Source of the DNA: Hyphomicrobiales bacterium
Lineage (GTDB): Bacteria > Pseudomonadota > Alphaproteobacteria > Rhizobiales > Rhizobiaceae
DNA length: 64,000 nt
Assembly: GCA_900473205.1 (NCBI GenBank)
Contig: UCLB01000025.1
Span: forward strand, 1-64,000
Reading direction: 5' to 3'
In this document: one piece after another, positions 1 to 8,676 of the stretch
Numbering within the stretch: the stretch's first letter is position 1
Layout: the number at the start of each line of letters is the position of its first letter
Notes under the pieces: model-generated
Database searches by the model: none
What the model was told of the DNA's origin: nothing
Seen by the model: only the letters and a program-made list of their open reading frames with translations
Position numbers and translations under genes: made by a program

Positions 1-83
1 CGCTCGTGAAGGAAGTGGCGGAAGTGCGCCTCGCCTACCTCCCCACCGGAGGGGGAGATGCCCGGCAGGGCAGAGGGGGGTAG
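1..83 (+). CDS. C-terminal end of a probable ABC transporter ATPase (partial)
   Basis: An open frame enters from the left edge and ends at TAG (81-83). The visible tail reads LVKEVAEVRLAYLPTGGGD and then a Gly/Arg-rich end. It lies 30 bp before two same-strand ABC permeases and a binding protein that otherwise lack an ATPase, so the most economical reading is the ATPase of that transporter. The last 16 or so codons are made of an intergenic palindromic repeat (31-85), which also supplies the stop codon. Only about 27 residues are visible and none carries an ATPase motif, so the identity rests on context alone. Confidence 0.35.
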   Translation, partial: LVKEVAEVRLAYLPTGGGDARQGRGG

Positions 84-85
84 CC
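31..85. repeat. Palindromic intergenic repeat, copy 1 (RIME-like)
   Basis: A GC-rich unit with the cores CTCCCC...GGGGGAGATG and GCCCGGCAGGGCAGAGG. Its reverse complement matches the left arm of the repeat at 23159-23207 almost base for base, and the right arm at 23272-23321 in direct orientation. The style is that of rhizobial intergenic mosaic elements. Here it lies inside the end of an open reading frame rather than between genes. Confidence 0.8.
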
Positions 86-113
86 AAGGGCACAACGGAA
101 GAGGAGGCCACCC

Positions 114-989
114 ATGACGACCCTTCGGCACCGCATCCTCCCCGTACTCACCATCCTCCTCGCGATCCTGGTCATCTGGCACATCGCCGTCGTCTACCTC
201 AACATGCCCTTCGCGCGCGATCAGGCCGCCAGAGCGGGCCAGCAACTGACCTTTTCAGAACTCCTGCCGCAAACCTTTGCGCAGGAACGTCCCGTTTTGC
301 CTGCACCGCACCAGATCATCGCGGAGCTGTGGGATACGACCGTCAACAAGGCGATCACCTCCAAGCGCAGCCTCGTCTACCACGCGGGCATCACGCTTTC
401 GGCGACGCTGCTGGGTTTTGCCATTGGCACGGCGCTCGGTATTCTGCTGGCTGTCGCCATCGTCCATAACCGGGCCATGGATCGCTCGGTCATGCCGTGG
501 ATCATCGCCAGCCAGACGATCCCGATCATCGCGGTCGCGCCAATGATCATTGTCGTGCTGAACTCCATGGGAATTTCAGGCCTGCTGCCGAAGGCGCTGA
601 TTTCGACCTATCTCAGCTTCTTTCCCATCGTCGTCGGCATGGTGAAGGGGCTGCGCAGCCCTGAAAGCATTCAGCTGGATTTGATGCACACCTATCACGC
701 CGCACCGTCGCAAATCTTCTGGAAGCTGCGTTGGCCATCGGCCCTGCCCTATCTCTTCACGTCGCTGAAAATCGCCATCGCTATTTCGCTGGTCGGGGCC
801 ATCGTTGGTGAGTTGCCGACGGGTGCCGTGGCGGGGCTCGGTGCCCGGCTGCTCTCCGGCTCCTATTACGGCCAGACGGTGCAAATCTGGGCCGCGCTCT
901 TCATGGCAGCAGCCGTTGCGGCCATTCTGGTTTCGATTGTGGGCATCGCCCACACAGCCGTGCTGAAAAGAATGGGAGAGCGGCCATGA
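114..989 (+). CDS. ABC transporter inner-membrane permease (NMT1/THI5-type system)
   Basis: A 291-aa hydrophobic protein of the SsuC/TauC/ThiX permease type. There is an N-terminal membrane segment at residues 10-30, a periplasmic stretch with PAPHQI, then about five more membrane helices. The cytoplasmic coupling-loop region near residues 190-215 (LMHTYHAAPSQIFWKLRWP) is closely paralleled in the next permease. The start is preceded by GGAGG. Its stop overlaps the next start by 4 bp (ATGA), indicating an operon encoding a two-permease importer. The substrate cannot be read from sequence; relatives import pyrimidine precursors, sulfonates or related small organics. Confidence 0.85.
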   Translation: MTTLRHRILPVLTILLAILVIWHIAVVYLNMPFARDQAARAGQQLTFSELLPQTFAQERPVLPAPHQIIAELWDTTVNKAITSKRSLVYHAGITLSATLLGFAIGTALGILLAVAIVHNRAMDRSVMPWIIASQTIPIIAVAPMIIVVLNSMGISGLLPKALISTYLSFFPIVVGMVKGLRSPESIQLDLMHTYHAAPSQIFWKLRWPSALPYLFTSLKIAIAISLVGAIVGELPTGAVAGLGARLLSGSYYGQTVQIWAALFMAAAVAAILVSIVGIAHTAVLKRMGERP

Positions 990-1858
990 GCAATCCCGGC
1001 TGGGTCATCGGCGCAGTCCTGTTCTGGCTTGCCGCGTGGGCGTTGAACGAATGGCTGGTGCGTCAGCGCTTTCAGACACCTGCTGCAAGACGGGCGAGCA
1101 GCATCGCAATACCTCTCATCTTCGGGGCAGCGATCATCGTACTGTGGGAAGGCATGGTGCGCGGTTTTGCGATTCCCTCCATCCTCCTGCCTGCACCAAG
1201 CGCGATCTTCCTGCGGCTCATCGGCTCCGTCCCCATTCTCTGGGCGGATTTCCGGCAGACCTTTTTGAAAGCGGTACTGACGGGATATGTGCTGGGCTGC
1301 GGTCTGGGCTTTGCCGTTGCCATCATCATCGACCGCTCGCCCTTCCTGCAACGCGGTCTCTTGCCCATCGGCAATTTCGTTTCAGCACTGCCGGTGGTCG
1401 GCATCGCGCCCATCATGGTCATGTGGTTCGGTTTCGACTGGCAGTCCAAGGTTGCCGTCGTCGTCATCATGACCTTCTTTCCCATGCTGGTGAACACGGT
1501 GCAGGGCCTGTCCGCCTCCAGCCACATGGAGCGCGACCTGATGCACACCTACGCCGCCAGTTGGTGGCAGACGCTGGTCAAGCTGCGCCTGCCCGCGGCC
1601 TGGCCTTTCATCTTCAACGCCTTGAAAATCAATTCCACGCTGGCGCTGATCGGTGCCATCGTGGCGGAGTTCTTCGGAACGCCCATCGTGGGCATGGGAT
1701 TTCGCATCTCCGCCGAAATGGGCCGGAGCAATGTGGATATGGTCTGGGCCGAGATTGCCGTGGCGGCAATCGCAGGCTCGGGTTTTTACGGTTTGGTGGC
1801 GCTGGCAGAACGCGCCGTCACCTTCTGGCATCCGTCCGTCCGCAGTGGACGCACGTAA
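986..1858 (+). CDS. ABC transporter inner-membrane permease, second subunit
   Basis: A 290-aa permease homologous to its upstream neighbour. It has an N-terminal helix (residues 3-20), a second helix around 35-58, then LLPAPSAIF and a conserved five-helix permease core. The coupling-loop segment DLMHTYAASWWQTLVKLRLP mirrors that of the preceding protein, so the pair probably arose by duplication and forms a heterodimeric channel. It overlaps the upstream gene by 4 bp and is followed 22 bp later by the binding-protein gene. Specificity is unknown. Confidence 0.85.
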   Translation: MSNPGWVIGAVLFWLAAWALNEWLVRQRFQTPAARRASSIAIPLIFGAAIIVLWEGMVRGFAIPSILLPAPSAIFLRLIGSVPILWADFRQTFLKAVLTGYVLGCGLGFAVAIIIDRSPFLQRGLLPIGNFVSALPVVGIAPIMVMWFGFDWQSKVAVVVIMTFFPMLVNTVQGLSASSHMERDLMHTYAASWWQTLVKLRLPAAWPFIFNALKINSTLALIGAIVAEFFGTPIVGMGFRISAEMGRSNVDMVWAEIAVAAIAGSGFYGLVALAERAVTFWHPSVRSGRT

Positions 1859-1880
1859 ACAACGAAAAAAGGGAACAGCG

Positions 1881-2873
1881 ATGAGAAACAGACTTGCATC
1901 CATGCTTCTGGCCGGAGCGACGCTGATGACGGCGTTCGGCGCACAAGCCGCCGAAAAGGTCACGCTCCAGCTGAAATGGGTCACGCAGGCCCAGTTCGCC
2001 GGTTATTACGTTGCCAAGGACAAGGGTTTTTATGAAGCCGAAGGTCTGGATGTCGAGATCAAGCCCGGCGGCCCTGATATTGCGCCCGCGCAGGTTCTGG
2101 CAGGTGGCGGCGCAGATGTCGTCGTGGATTGGCTGCCGTCTGCGCTCGCGACCCGCGAAAAGGGCGTACCGCTCGTCAATATCGCCCAGCCTTTCAAGAA
2201 ATCCGGCATGATGCTGACCTGCCTCAAGGAAAGCGGCATTACCAAACCTGCGGATTTCAAGGGCAAGACGCTGGGCGTTTGGTTCTTCGGCAACGAATAT
2301 CCCTTCCTGTCGTGGATGGCGCATCTGAAAATTCCGACCACTGGTGGTGCCGATGGCGTGACCGTGCTGAAACAGGGCTTCAACGTCGATCCGCTGTTGC
2401 AGAAACAGGCCGCCTGCATTTCCACCATGACCTACAATGAATATTTGCAGGTGCTGGAAGCGGGTGTGAAGGCCAGCGACCTCGTGACTTTCAAATACGA
2501 AGACGAAGGCGTGGCCACACTGGAAGACGGCCTCTATGTTCTGGAAGACAAACTGAAGGACGCCAAGTTCAAGGACAACATGGTCAAATTCGTGCGCGCT
2601 TCCATGAAGGGCTGGAAGTGGGCGGAAGAGAACCCGAACGATGCCGCCGATATCGTTCTTGAAAACGATGCCTCCGGCGCACAGACCGAAGCACACCAGA
2701 AGGGCATGATGACCGAGGTCGCCAAGCTGACAGCAGGCTCCACCGGCGCGCTCGACAAGGCGGACTACGACCGCACGGTAAAGACGCTGCTTGGTGGCGG
2801 CTCCGACCCCGTCATCACAAAGGAGCCGACGGGCGCATTTACCACTGAGATTACAGATGCCGCTTTGAAGTAG
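1881..2873 (+). CDS. NMT1/THI5-like periplasmic substrate-binding protein
   Basis: I start this 330-aa protein at the ATG at 1881, which gives a clean signal peptide (basic MRNR, hydrophobic core, cleavage near AQAA-EK), although the frame is open farther upstream. The mature N-terminus (LQLKWVTQAQFAGYYVAKD, then GFYEAEGLDV) is typical of the NMT1/THI5 fold, whose members bind pyrimidine precursors and other small amphipathic ligands. The CCCFC motif of ThiY is absent (KQAACISTM is seen in that general area), so a thiamine-precursor role is not established. It is the last gene of the operon and is followed by a strong hairpin. Confidence 0.85.
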   Translation: MRNRLASMLLAGATLMTAFGAQAAEKVTLQLKWVTQAQFAGYYVAKDKGFYEAEGLDVEIKPGGPDIAPAQVLAGGGADVVVDWLPSALATREKGVPLVNIAQPFKKSGMMLTCLKESGITKPADFKGKTLGVWFFGNEYPFLSWMAHLKIPTTGGADGVTVLKQGFNVDPLLQKQAACISTMTYNEYLQVLEAGVKASDLVTFKYEDEGVATLEDGLYVLEDKLKDAKFKDNMVKFVRASMKGWKWAEENPNDAADIVLENDASGAQTEAHQKGMMTEVAKLTAGSTGALDKADYDRTVKTLLGGGSDPVITKEPTGAFTTEITDAALK

Positions 2874-2883
2874 GATTGAGAAC

Positions 2884-2912
2884 GCAAAGGCGCGCAATCT
2901 GTGCGCCTTTGC
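2884..2912 (+). terminator. Hairpin after the ABC transporter operon
   Basis: A perfect 10-bp stem, GCAAAGGCGC / GCGCCTTTGC, with a 9-nt loop lies 10 bp after the stop codon of the binding-protein gene. There is no long T-run after it, so it may act as an mRNA-stabilising or weak termination hairpin rather than a strong intrinsic terminator. Confidence 0.6.
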
Positions 2913-3203
2913 TCACCGCAAGCTGCGATACCTGTATAAAATGATATACAAAAACGTATATCCGACCTACCAGCTAGACGGATTGAATTACCCTTCGCGA
3001 CGAATTACATTCTGCCTCGACAGACTTGGGTTTTTACCTTGTGATAAACTTTGCCCTGTGGGAGGGCATGTTTTGTGGAGGACGCAGACATCTGCGAGGT
3101 GAGGGAAGTCTAGTCGCCCCAATTATTGCATTCATCGTCGCATGACCTTCAAGGCACGGAATGTGCGGTGGACGTGCGATCCGACATTTGAACGGACAGG
3201 CAC
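2913..3203. promoter_or_regulatory. Intergenic region before the RND efflux operon with a TetR-type inverted repeat
   Basis: There is no convincing gene here. At 2933-2950 there is a perfect inverted repeat, TGTATA-N6-TATACA, and a further TATA-rich half site (ACGTATATCC) follows immediately, as in operators of TetR-family repressors of RND pumps. The repeat lies about 250 bp upstream of the adaptor start, so a long leader or a separate upstream promoter is implied. No regulator gene is adjacent. The assignment to regulation is inference. Confidence 0.4.
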
Positions 3204-4385
3204 ATGCAGCGTAAGACAATCGCCCCCCGGCTCGCGGTCATCATGGTTTCGGCTCTCGTTTTGCCCGGCATTGCTGGTGCGCAGACCGCAGCAGACCGGA
3301 AAAACCTGCCCTCCATCGTCGTCAGCAAGGCCGCCACCCGGGATCTGGTCGACCGTGTCATTGCCACGGGCACGATCAAGCCAGTCGATGAGATCTACGT
3401 CCAGCCGCTGGTGGATGGTCTGTCGGTCGATAAGCTGAATGTCGATATTGGCGATAAGGTTGAGGCGGGTGCCGTGCTGGCGGAGCTATCGAAAGACAGC
3501 CTGCTCCTGCAAAAAAGCCAATTACAGGCAAACCGCGCCAAGGCCGAAGCAGGCGTTGCGCAAAACAAGGCGCAGGTCATCGAGGCGCAGGCAAATTACG
3601 ACGATGCCGTGCGCCAGCGTGATCGTGCTGACCGGCTCGGCAAATCCGGCTCGGGCTCCGTATCGCAGGTCGAACAGACTGCTGCCGCCGCAGATGTCGC
3701 CAATGCGCGGCTTCAGGCCTCCAAACAGGCAGTGACCGTGGGCGAAGCCGATATCAAGGTCGTGGATGCGCAGATCGAAGATATCGATCTCAAGCTGACG
3801 CGCACAAGCGTCAAGACCCCGGTTGCAGGTGTCGTCTCGGCCAAGAATGCCCGCGTCGGCGCCATTGCCAGCGGTTCCGGCAATCCGCTGTTCACCGTCA
3901 TCAAGGATAACGCAATCGAACTGGTCGCCGATCTCTCGGAAACCGATATTCAGCAGGTCAAGATCGGCCAGAAAGCCATCATCACCGTGGCCGGTGGTCG
4001 CAACAAGATCGAAGGCAAGGTGCGGATCGTCTCGCCCACGGTGGATGCAACCACCCGCCTCGGTTCCGTCCATATCGTTTTGCCAACCGATAGCCCGGCC
4101 CGCGCTGGCATGTATGGCAGTGCAGAGGTGGTGATCGCCTCCGCCAATGCCCTCGCCCTGCCCCTTTCTGCCGTAACCTCGGGCCGGGATGGTTCGACCA
4201 CAAGACGCGTTGAAAATGGTGTCGTCAAACAGGTGCCTGTCGAAATCGGCATTCAGGATGGCGGTTTCGTGGAAATCAAAAGCGGAATTTCCGCCGGTGA
4301 TGTGGTGGTGGAAAAAGCAGGCGCATTCGTGCGCGATGGTGATAAGATCAACCCGGTCCCGGCTGACGCCGCAGCCTCGAACTGA
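3204..4385 (+). CDS. RND efflux periplasmic adaptor (membrane fusion protein)
   Basis: A 393-aa protein with an N-terminal signal peptide (MQRKTIAPRLAVIMVSALVLP..., cleavage near AGAQ). A lipoyl-like half (residues about 55-95, VQPLVDGLSVDKLNVDIGDKV) is followed by an alpha-helical coiled hairpin rich in Ala/Gln/Lys (95-180), the second lipoyl half (TRTSVKTPVAGVVSAKNARVG) and the beta-barrel and membrane-proximal domains. It links the inner-membrane pump encoded 13 bp downstream to an outer-membrane channel. No outer-membrane factor gene is adjacent, so it probably uses a channel encoded elsewhere. Confidence 0.93.
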   Translation: MQRKTIAPRLAVIMVSALVLPGIAGAQTAADRKNLPSIVVSKAATRDLVDRVIATGTIKPVDEIYVQPLVDGLSVDKLNVDIGDKVEAGAVLAELSKDSLLLQKSQLQANRAKAEAGVAQNKAQVIEAQANYDDAVRQRDRADRLGKSGSGSVSQVEQTAAAADVANARLQASKQAVTVGEADIKVVDAQIEDIDLKLTRTSVKTPVAGVVSAKNARVGAIASGSGNPLFTVIKDNAIELVADLSETDIQQVKIGQKAIITVAGGRNKIEGKVRIVSPTVDATTRLGSVHIVLPTDSPARAGMYGSAEVVIASANALALPLSAVTSGRDGSTTRRVENGVVKQVPVEIGIQDGGFVEIKSGISAGDVVVEKAGAFVRDGDKINPVPADAAASN

Positions 4386-4398
4386 CTGAGAGAACACC

Positions 4399-7300
4399 AT
4401 GAACTTTTCCGCATGGTCCATCCGCAATCCGATCGCGCCGCTGCTCTGCTTTGCCTTGCTGCTGTTTCTGGGCGTCAAAGCCTTCTACGATCTGCCGATC
4501 ACGCGTTTTCCCAATATCGATGTGCCTGTCGTGGCGATTACCGTCACGCAGAGCGGCGCGTCGCCGTCTGAGCTGGAAGCGCAGGTTACCAAGGAAGTCG
4601 AGGACGCGGTTGCCTCCATCAGCGGCATCGATGAAATCCAGTCTACGGTCACGGACGGTCAGTCCCTGACCACGGTTCTGTTCCGCATCGAAAAGCCAAC
4701 GGAAGAAGCCGTTCAGGACACCAAGGACGCCATCGACAAAATCCGCAGCGAATTGCCTGCGGATATCGAAGAGCCCGTCGTCAGCAAGATCGATGTCGAG
4801 GGACAAGCCATCCAGACCTTTGCGGTCTCCTCCCCCAACATGACGCTGGAAGAGCTCTCCTGGTTTGTGGATGACACAATCAAGCGTGCGCTTCAGGGCC
4901 AGGCGGGCATCGGCAAGATCGACCGTTATGGCGGTGCGGATCGCGAAGTGCGCGTTTCGCTCAACCCGGCAAAGCTTGATGCTTACGGCATTACCGCGTC
5001 TGACGTGAACGCGCAGCTGCGCGGCACCAACGTCGATCTCGGTTCCGGTCGCGGACAGGTTGCGGGCAATGAACAGACCATCCGCACGCTGGGTGACACG
5101 CGTGATGTGGCGCAGCTGTCCAACACCACGATTTCGCTGTCCAATGGCCGCTTCGTCAAACTGTCGGAACTGGGACGCGTGACCGACACTTATGAAGAGC
5201 CGAAATCCTTCTCGCGCTTCAACGGCAATCCGGGTGTGACCTTCGCCGTCTTCCGCTCGAAGGGTGCCAGCGAAGTCTCCGTTGCGGAAACCGTGGCGCA
5301 AAATCTGGACAAGGTGCGCGCAGACCACCCCAATGTCGCGATCGATATGGTGGATGACGCCGTCTACTTCACCTACGGCAACTATGAGGCCGCGCTTCAT
5401 ACGCTGGTAGAAGGCTCCATCCTCGCCGTCATCGTGGTTCTGCTGTTCCTGCGAAACTGGCGCGCGACCCTGATCGCCGCCGTTGCCCTGCCCTTGTCCG
5501 CCATCCCGACCTTCTGGATCATGGATGTGCTGGGCTTCTCGCTCAACCTCGTCAGCTTCCTCGCGCTGACGCTGGCCACGGGTATTCTGGTGGACGATGC
5601 CATTGTGGAGGTGGAGAATATCTCACGCCACATAAAGATGGGCAAATCGCCCTATCGCGCCTCGCTGGAGGCCGCCGATGAAATCGGCCTTGCGGTGATC
5701 GCGACCAGCTTCACCATCATCGCCGTTTTCGTGCCGGTGTCCTTCATGCCGGGCATTCCCGGCCAGTACTTCATTCAGTTCGGCCTCACCGTCGCCTTCT
5801 CGGTCTTCTTCTCGCTCATGGTCGCGCGTCTCATAACCCCGCTGATGGCCGCCTATCTCATGCGCGCCGATGATGCCGTGGATGACCACCATGACAATGA
5901 TGGTCGCCTGATGAAGGCCTATACGCGCATGGTAACGGCGACCACCAGCAAGTGGTGGGCACGTTATCTCACGCTGCTCGGCGCCATTGGCTTCCTGATC
6001 GGCTCTGTCATCCTCCTGTCCGGTGTTCCCGGTAGCTTCCTGCCACCGGATGACGCCTCGCGCGTCGTGCTGTCCATCGAGCTTCCGCCCAATGCGACGC
6101 TCGAAGAAACCGATACGACGACATCGAAAATCTATCAGGCCGTGAAGGATATCAACGGCGTCGAAAGCGTCTTCATCCTTGGCGGCGCATCACCGAAGGG
6201 CGACCTGGAACTGCGCCGCGCAACCGTGCGCGTCATTCTCCAGCATATCGACCACTCGCTGCTGAAGACCCTCGTCAATAATGGGCTTGGTTCCATTCCG
6301 TTGATCGGACACTATCTTCCGAAGGTCGAAGACACCGGCAGAACGCGTCCGCAATGGGATGTCGAGCGGGATATTTTCGCCAAAGTGAACACGATCCCCG
6401 ATGTGCGCATCATCAAGCTCAATGACCGTGCAGAACGTGAGTTGAGCTTCAACTTCCTGTCGTCAAGCGAAGAGGATTTGCAAAAAGCCGTCGGCATCCT
6501 GGAATCGCGCCTGCGTGCCTCGCCCATTCTCGTCAATGTCAGCTCGGAAGGCGCGCTTCCTCGCCCCGAACTGCAAATCCGCCCACGCAAGGATGAGATC
6601 GCTCGCCTCGGCATCACGCCACAGCAGATTTCACAGACCGTGCGCGTGGCAACGATTGGCGATATCGATGCGCAGCTGACCAAGATTTCGCTGGATGACC
6701 GGCAGATTCCTATCCGCGTTCAGGCATCGCTCGATGTCCGGCGGGATCTGGCTGCCATCCGTGCGCTGAAAATCAAGACCGCGACGGGTGCGACCGTTCC
6801 GCTCTACAGCGTTGCCGATATCGACTATTCGGAGGGTCCAAGCTCCATCAAGCGCAACGACCGTAATCGAGTGGTCTCGATCGGCTCCGACGTTCCCTTC
6901 GGCACGGCGCTGGATACCTCGTCGGCGGAATTCCGCCGCATCGTTGCGGAAACGCAATTGCCTGCCACCGTGCGTCTTGCCGAAAGCGGTGATGCCAAGG
7001 TGCAGGGCGAAATGCAGCGCGGCTTTACCAACGCCATGTTGCTGGGTCTGTTGCTGGTGCTGGTCGTTCTCATCCTGCTGTTCAAGGATGTGATCCAGCC
7101 TTTCACCATCCTCTTCTCACTGCCGCTCGCCATCGGCGGCGTGGCGGTGGCGCTCATCATCACCAACCAGGCACTGTCCATGCCCGTTCTCATCGGTATT
7201 CTGATGTTGATGGGTATCGTTACCAAGAACGCCATTCTGCTGGTGGATTTCGCCATCGAAATGCGCCGCCATGGTATGGAACGGGTTCATGCCATGGTGG

Positions 7301-7728
7301 AAGCTGGCCGCAAGCGCGCCCGCCCCATCATCATGACCTCGATTGCCATGTCCGCAGGCATGTTGCCATCGGCACTGGGCGTCGGCGAAGGCGGCTCGTT
7401 CCGCGCACCGATGGCCACCGCCGTCATCGGCGGCATCATCGTCTCGACGGTCCTTTCGCTGATCGTGGTTCCGGCCTTCTTCCTCATCATGGATGATCTG
7501 TCGCGGCTTCTCGCCCACCTCTTCGGCCGCTTCATCGGCAAGAAGGAGGAGGAGCATCCAGTTCTGTCCAACGAAGAACTGTCGGAAGCAGCACGGACCA
7601 ACCAGGAGGCCCTGTCAGGGCTTGAGGAGCGTCTCGCCAATGTCGAGCAGAAGAGCGGCACAGGACCGAAAAGCGCCGATAAATCCGGCAGCAATGTCCT
7701 GCGGCTTCCCCCGCTCGCCGCGGAGTAA
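4399..7728 (+). CDS. RND-family multidrug efflux transporter (HAE1-type)
   Basis: A 1109-aa AcrB-like proton/drug antiporter. It begins with a first helix after MNFSAWSIRNPIAPLLC and has two large periplasmic loops. The helix-4 motif GILVDDAIVEVENI carries the paired proton-relay aspartates, and the helix-10 motif GIVTKNAILLVDF carries the relay lysine. The cytoplasmic tail of about 70 residues is charged, with KKEEEHPVLSNEELSEAART. The length is slightly above that of AcrB (about 1050) because of this tail. It is cotranscribed with the adaptor and followed by a terminator. The substrate is not predictable from sequence. Confidence 0.95.
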   Translation: MNFSAWSIRNPIAPLLCFALLLFLGVKAFYDLPITRFPNIDVPVVAITVTQSGASPSELEAQVTKEVEDAVASISGIDEIQSTVTDGQSLTTVLFRIEKPTEEAVQDTKDAIDKIRSELPADIEEPVVSKIDVEGQAIQTFAVSSPNMTLEELSWFVDDTIKRALQGQAGIGKIDRYGGADREVRVSLNPAKLDAYGITASDVNAQLRGTNVDLGSGRGQVAGNEQTIRTLGDTRDVAQLSNTTISLSNGRFVKLSELGRVTDTYEEPKSFSRFNGNPGVTFAVFRSKGASEVSVAETVAQNLDKVRADHPNVAIDMVDDAVYFTYGNYEAALHTLVEGSILAVIVVLLFLRNWRATLIAAVALPLSAIPTFWIMDVLGFSLNLVSFLALTLATGILVDDAIVEVENISRHIKMGKSPYRASLEAADEIGLAVIATSFTIIAVFVPVSFMPGIPGQYFIQFGLTVAFSVFFSLMVARLITPLMAAYLMRADDAVDDHHDNDGRLMKAYTRMVTATTSKWWARYLTLLGAIGFLIGSVILLSGVPGSFLPPDDASRVVLSIELPPNATLEETDTTTSKIYQAVKDINGVESVFILGGASPKGDLELRRATVRVILQHIDHSLLKTLVNNGLGSIPLIGHYLPKVEDTGRTRPQWDVERDIFAKVNTIPDVRIIKLNDRAERELSFNFLSSSEEDLQKAVGILESRLRASPILVNVSSEGALPRPELQIRPRKDEIARLGITPQQISQTVRVATIGDIDAQLTKISLDDRQIPIRVQASLDVRRDLAAIRALKIKTATGATVPLYSVADIDYSEGPSSIKRNDRNRVVSIGSDVPFGTALDTSSAEFRRIVAETQLPATVRLAESGDAKVQGEMQRGFTNAMLLGLLLVLVVLILLFKDVIQPFTILFSLPLAIGGVAVALIITNQALSMPVLIGILMLMGIVTKNAILLVDFAIEMRRHGMERVHAMVEAGRKRARPIIMTSIAMSAGMLPSALGVGEGGSFRAPMATAVIGGIIVSTVLSLIVVPAFFLIMDDLSRLLAHLFGRFIGKKEEEHPVLSNEELSEAARTNQEALSGLEERLANVEQKSGTGPKSADKSGSNVLRLPPLAAE

Positions 7729-7748
7729 GCTTAGCCGCCAACGACTTC

Positions 7749-7775
7749 AAACGCCGGGCATGTCCCGGCGTTTTG
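7749..7775 (+). terminator. Intrinsic terminator of the RND efflux operon
   Basis: The stem AACGCCGGG / CCCGGCGTT with a 5-nt loop is followed by TTTTG, 21 bp after the pump stop codon. Confidence 0.8.
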
Positions 7776-7815
7776 TATTTCAGCGCCAAAAAGCAACCGC
7801 AAAAAATCGCGCCAA

Positions 7816-7829
7816 TTGATCGAAATCAA
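7816..7829 (+). promoter_or_regulatory. FNR/FixK-type operator
   Basis: TTGATCGAAATCAA is a perfect match to the TTGAT-N4-ATCAA consensus of FNR, FixK and related regulators. It lies 133 bp upstream of the start of a Crp/Fnr-family gene whose own recognition helix carries the residues that read TTGAT half sites. Autoregulation or control by another oxygen- or NO-responsive relative is likely. Confidence 0.75.
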
Positions 7830-7962
7830 GTCCTGCTATCCAGCGGCTGCTATCGTCCACGGCATGGGAATAACGTCTTCAGACCGAGACAGGCCCGTTC
7901 CGCGATAAACTCACACCGCTCGGAACATCAGGCAGTCTCACCGTCTGGAAGGTTTCGGGAGC

Positions 7963-8652
7963 GTGACGGACGTGAACACGATGAAGCTCAACAGCAGGGA
8001 AAGAAGCATTCTTCTTCATGCGCCCTTCATTGGCGCGGGCGATGAAACGGTATCGGCGAGGTTCATGGAAGCGGCGACAATCGTCACCGCCCCTCCCCGC
8101 AACATTCTGTTTCGCGAGGGTGAGGCCGCGCAGTATCTGTTCTGCGTTCTCAACGGCTATGTCCGGCTGTATCGCCTGAGCAAGGATGGACGCGAGGCGG
8201 ATGTGCGCATTTGCGGGCCGGGCGATACGTTCAATGAATGCCTGATTTTCGGTGCCGACAAGTATCAGCACAATGCGCAGGCGGCTGATAGCTGCACCAT
8301 CGCCCGCTTCGATCTCACCCATATCAGAGCCATGATCGAGGACGAGCCGAAAGTGGTGAGGGCCGTTTTGCACTCCATGTCCAACAGCCTGCGCACGACC
8401 ATGGACTGCCTTGCCAATGACCGGCTGCAAACCGCGCCGCAGCGCGTGGCGAACTACCTCATCACCCACGGACCAAGTGGCGCGACATCCTACTCGTTGC
8501 GCCTGCCCTTCCAGAAAAGCGTGCTGGCCGGCAAGCTGGGCCTTGCGCCGGAAGCTCTCTCCCGCGCCTTCTCCAGCCTTCGCGATGCAGGCGTCATCGT
8601 CCGCGGACGCGTCATTCAGGTCAATGATATCGGCGCGCTAAAGCAGATTTGA
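7963..8652 (+). CDS. Crp/Fnr-family transcriptional regulator
   Basis: A 229-aa regulator starting at GTG 7963, with an ATG alternative at 7981. Residues about 25-130 form a cyclic-nucleotide-binding-like beta barrel (FREGEAAQYLFCVLNGYVRLYR, then GPGDTFNE). A long dimer helix follows, then a C-terminal winged helix in which LAPEALSRAFSSLRDAG holds the E..SR triad that contacts TTGAT half sites in FNR. The N-terminal cysteine cluster of oxygen-sensing FNR is missing, so it belongs with Dnr/NnrR/FixK-like sensors. The signal (NO, redox or a metabolite) is unknown. It converges on ureG, 24 bp away. Confidence 0.88.
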   Translation: MTDVNTMKLNSRERSILLHAPFIGAGDETVSARFMEAATIVTAPPRNILFREGEAAQYLFCVLNGYVRLYRLSKDGREADVRICGPGDTFNECLIFGADKYQHNAQAADSCTIARFDLTHIRAMIEDEPKVVRAVLHSMSNSLRTTMDCLANDRLQTAPQRVANYLITHGPSGATSYSLRLPFQKSVLAGKLGLAPEALSRAFSSLRDAGVIVRGRVIQVNDIGALKQI

Positions 8653-8676
8653 TTCCGCTCCAGCAGTGGCCGTAGC

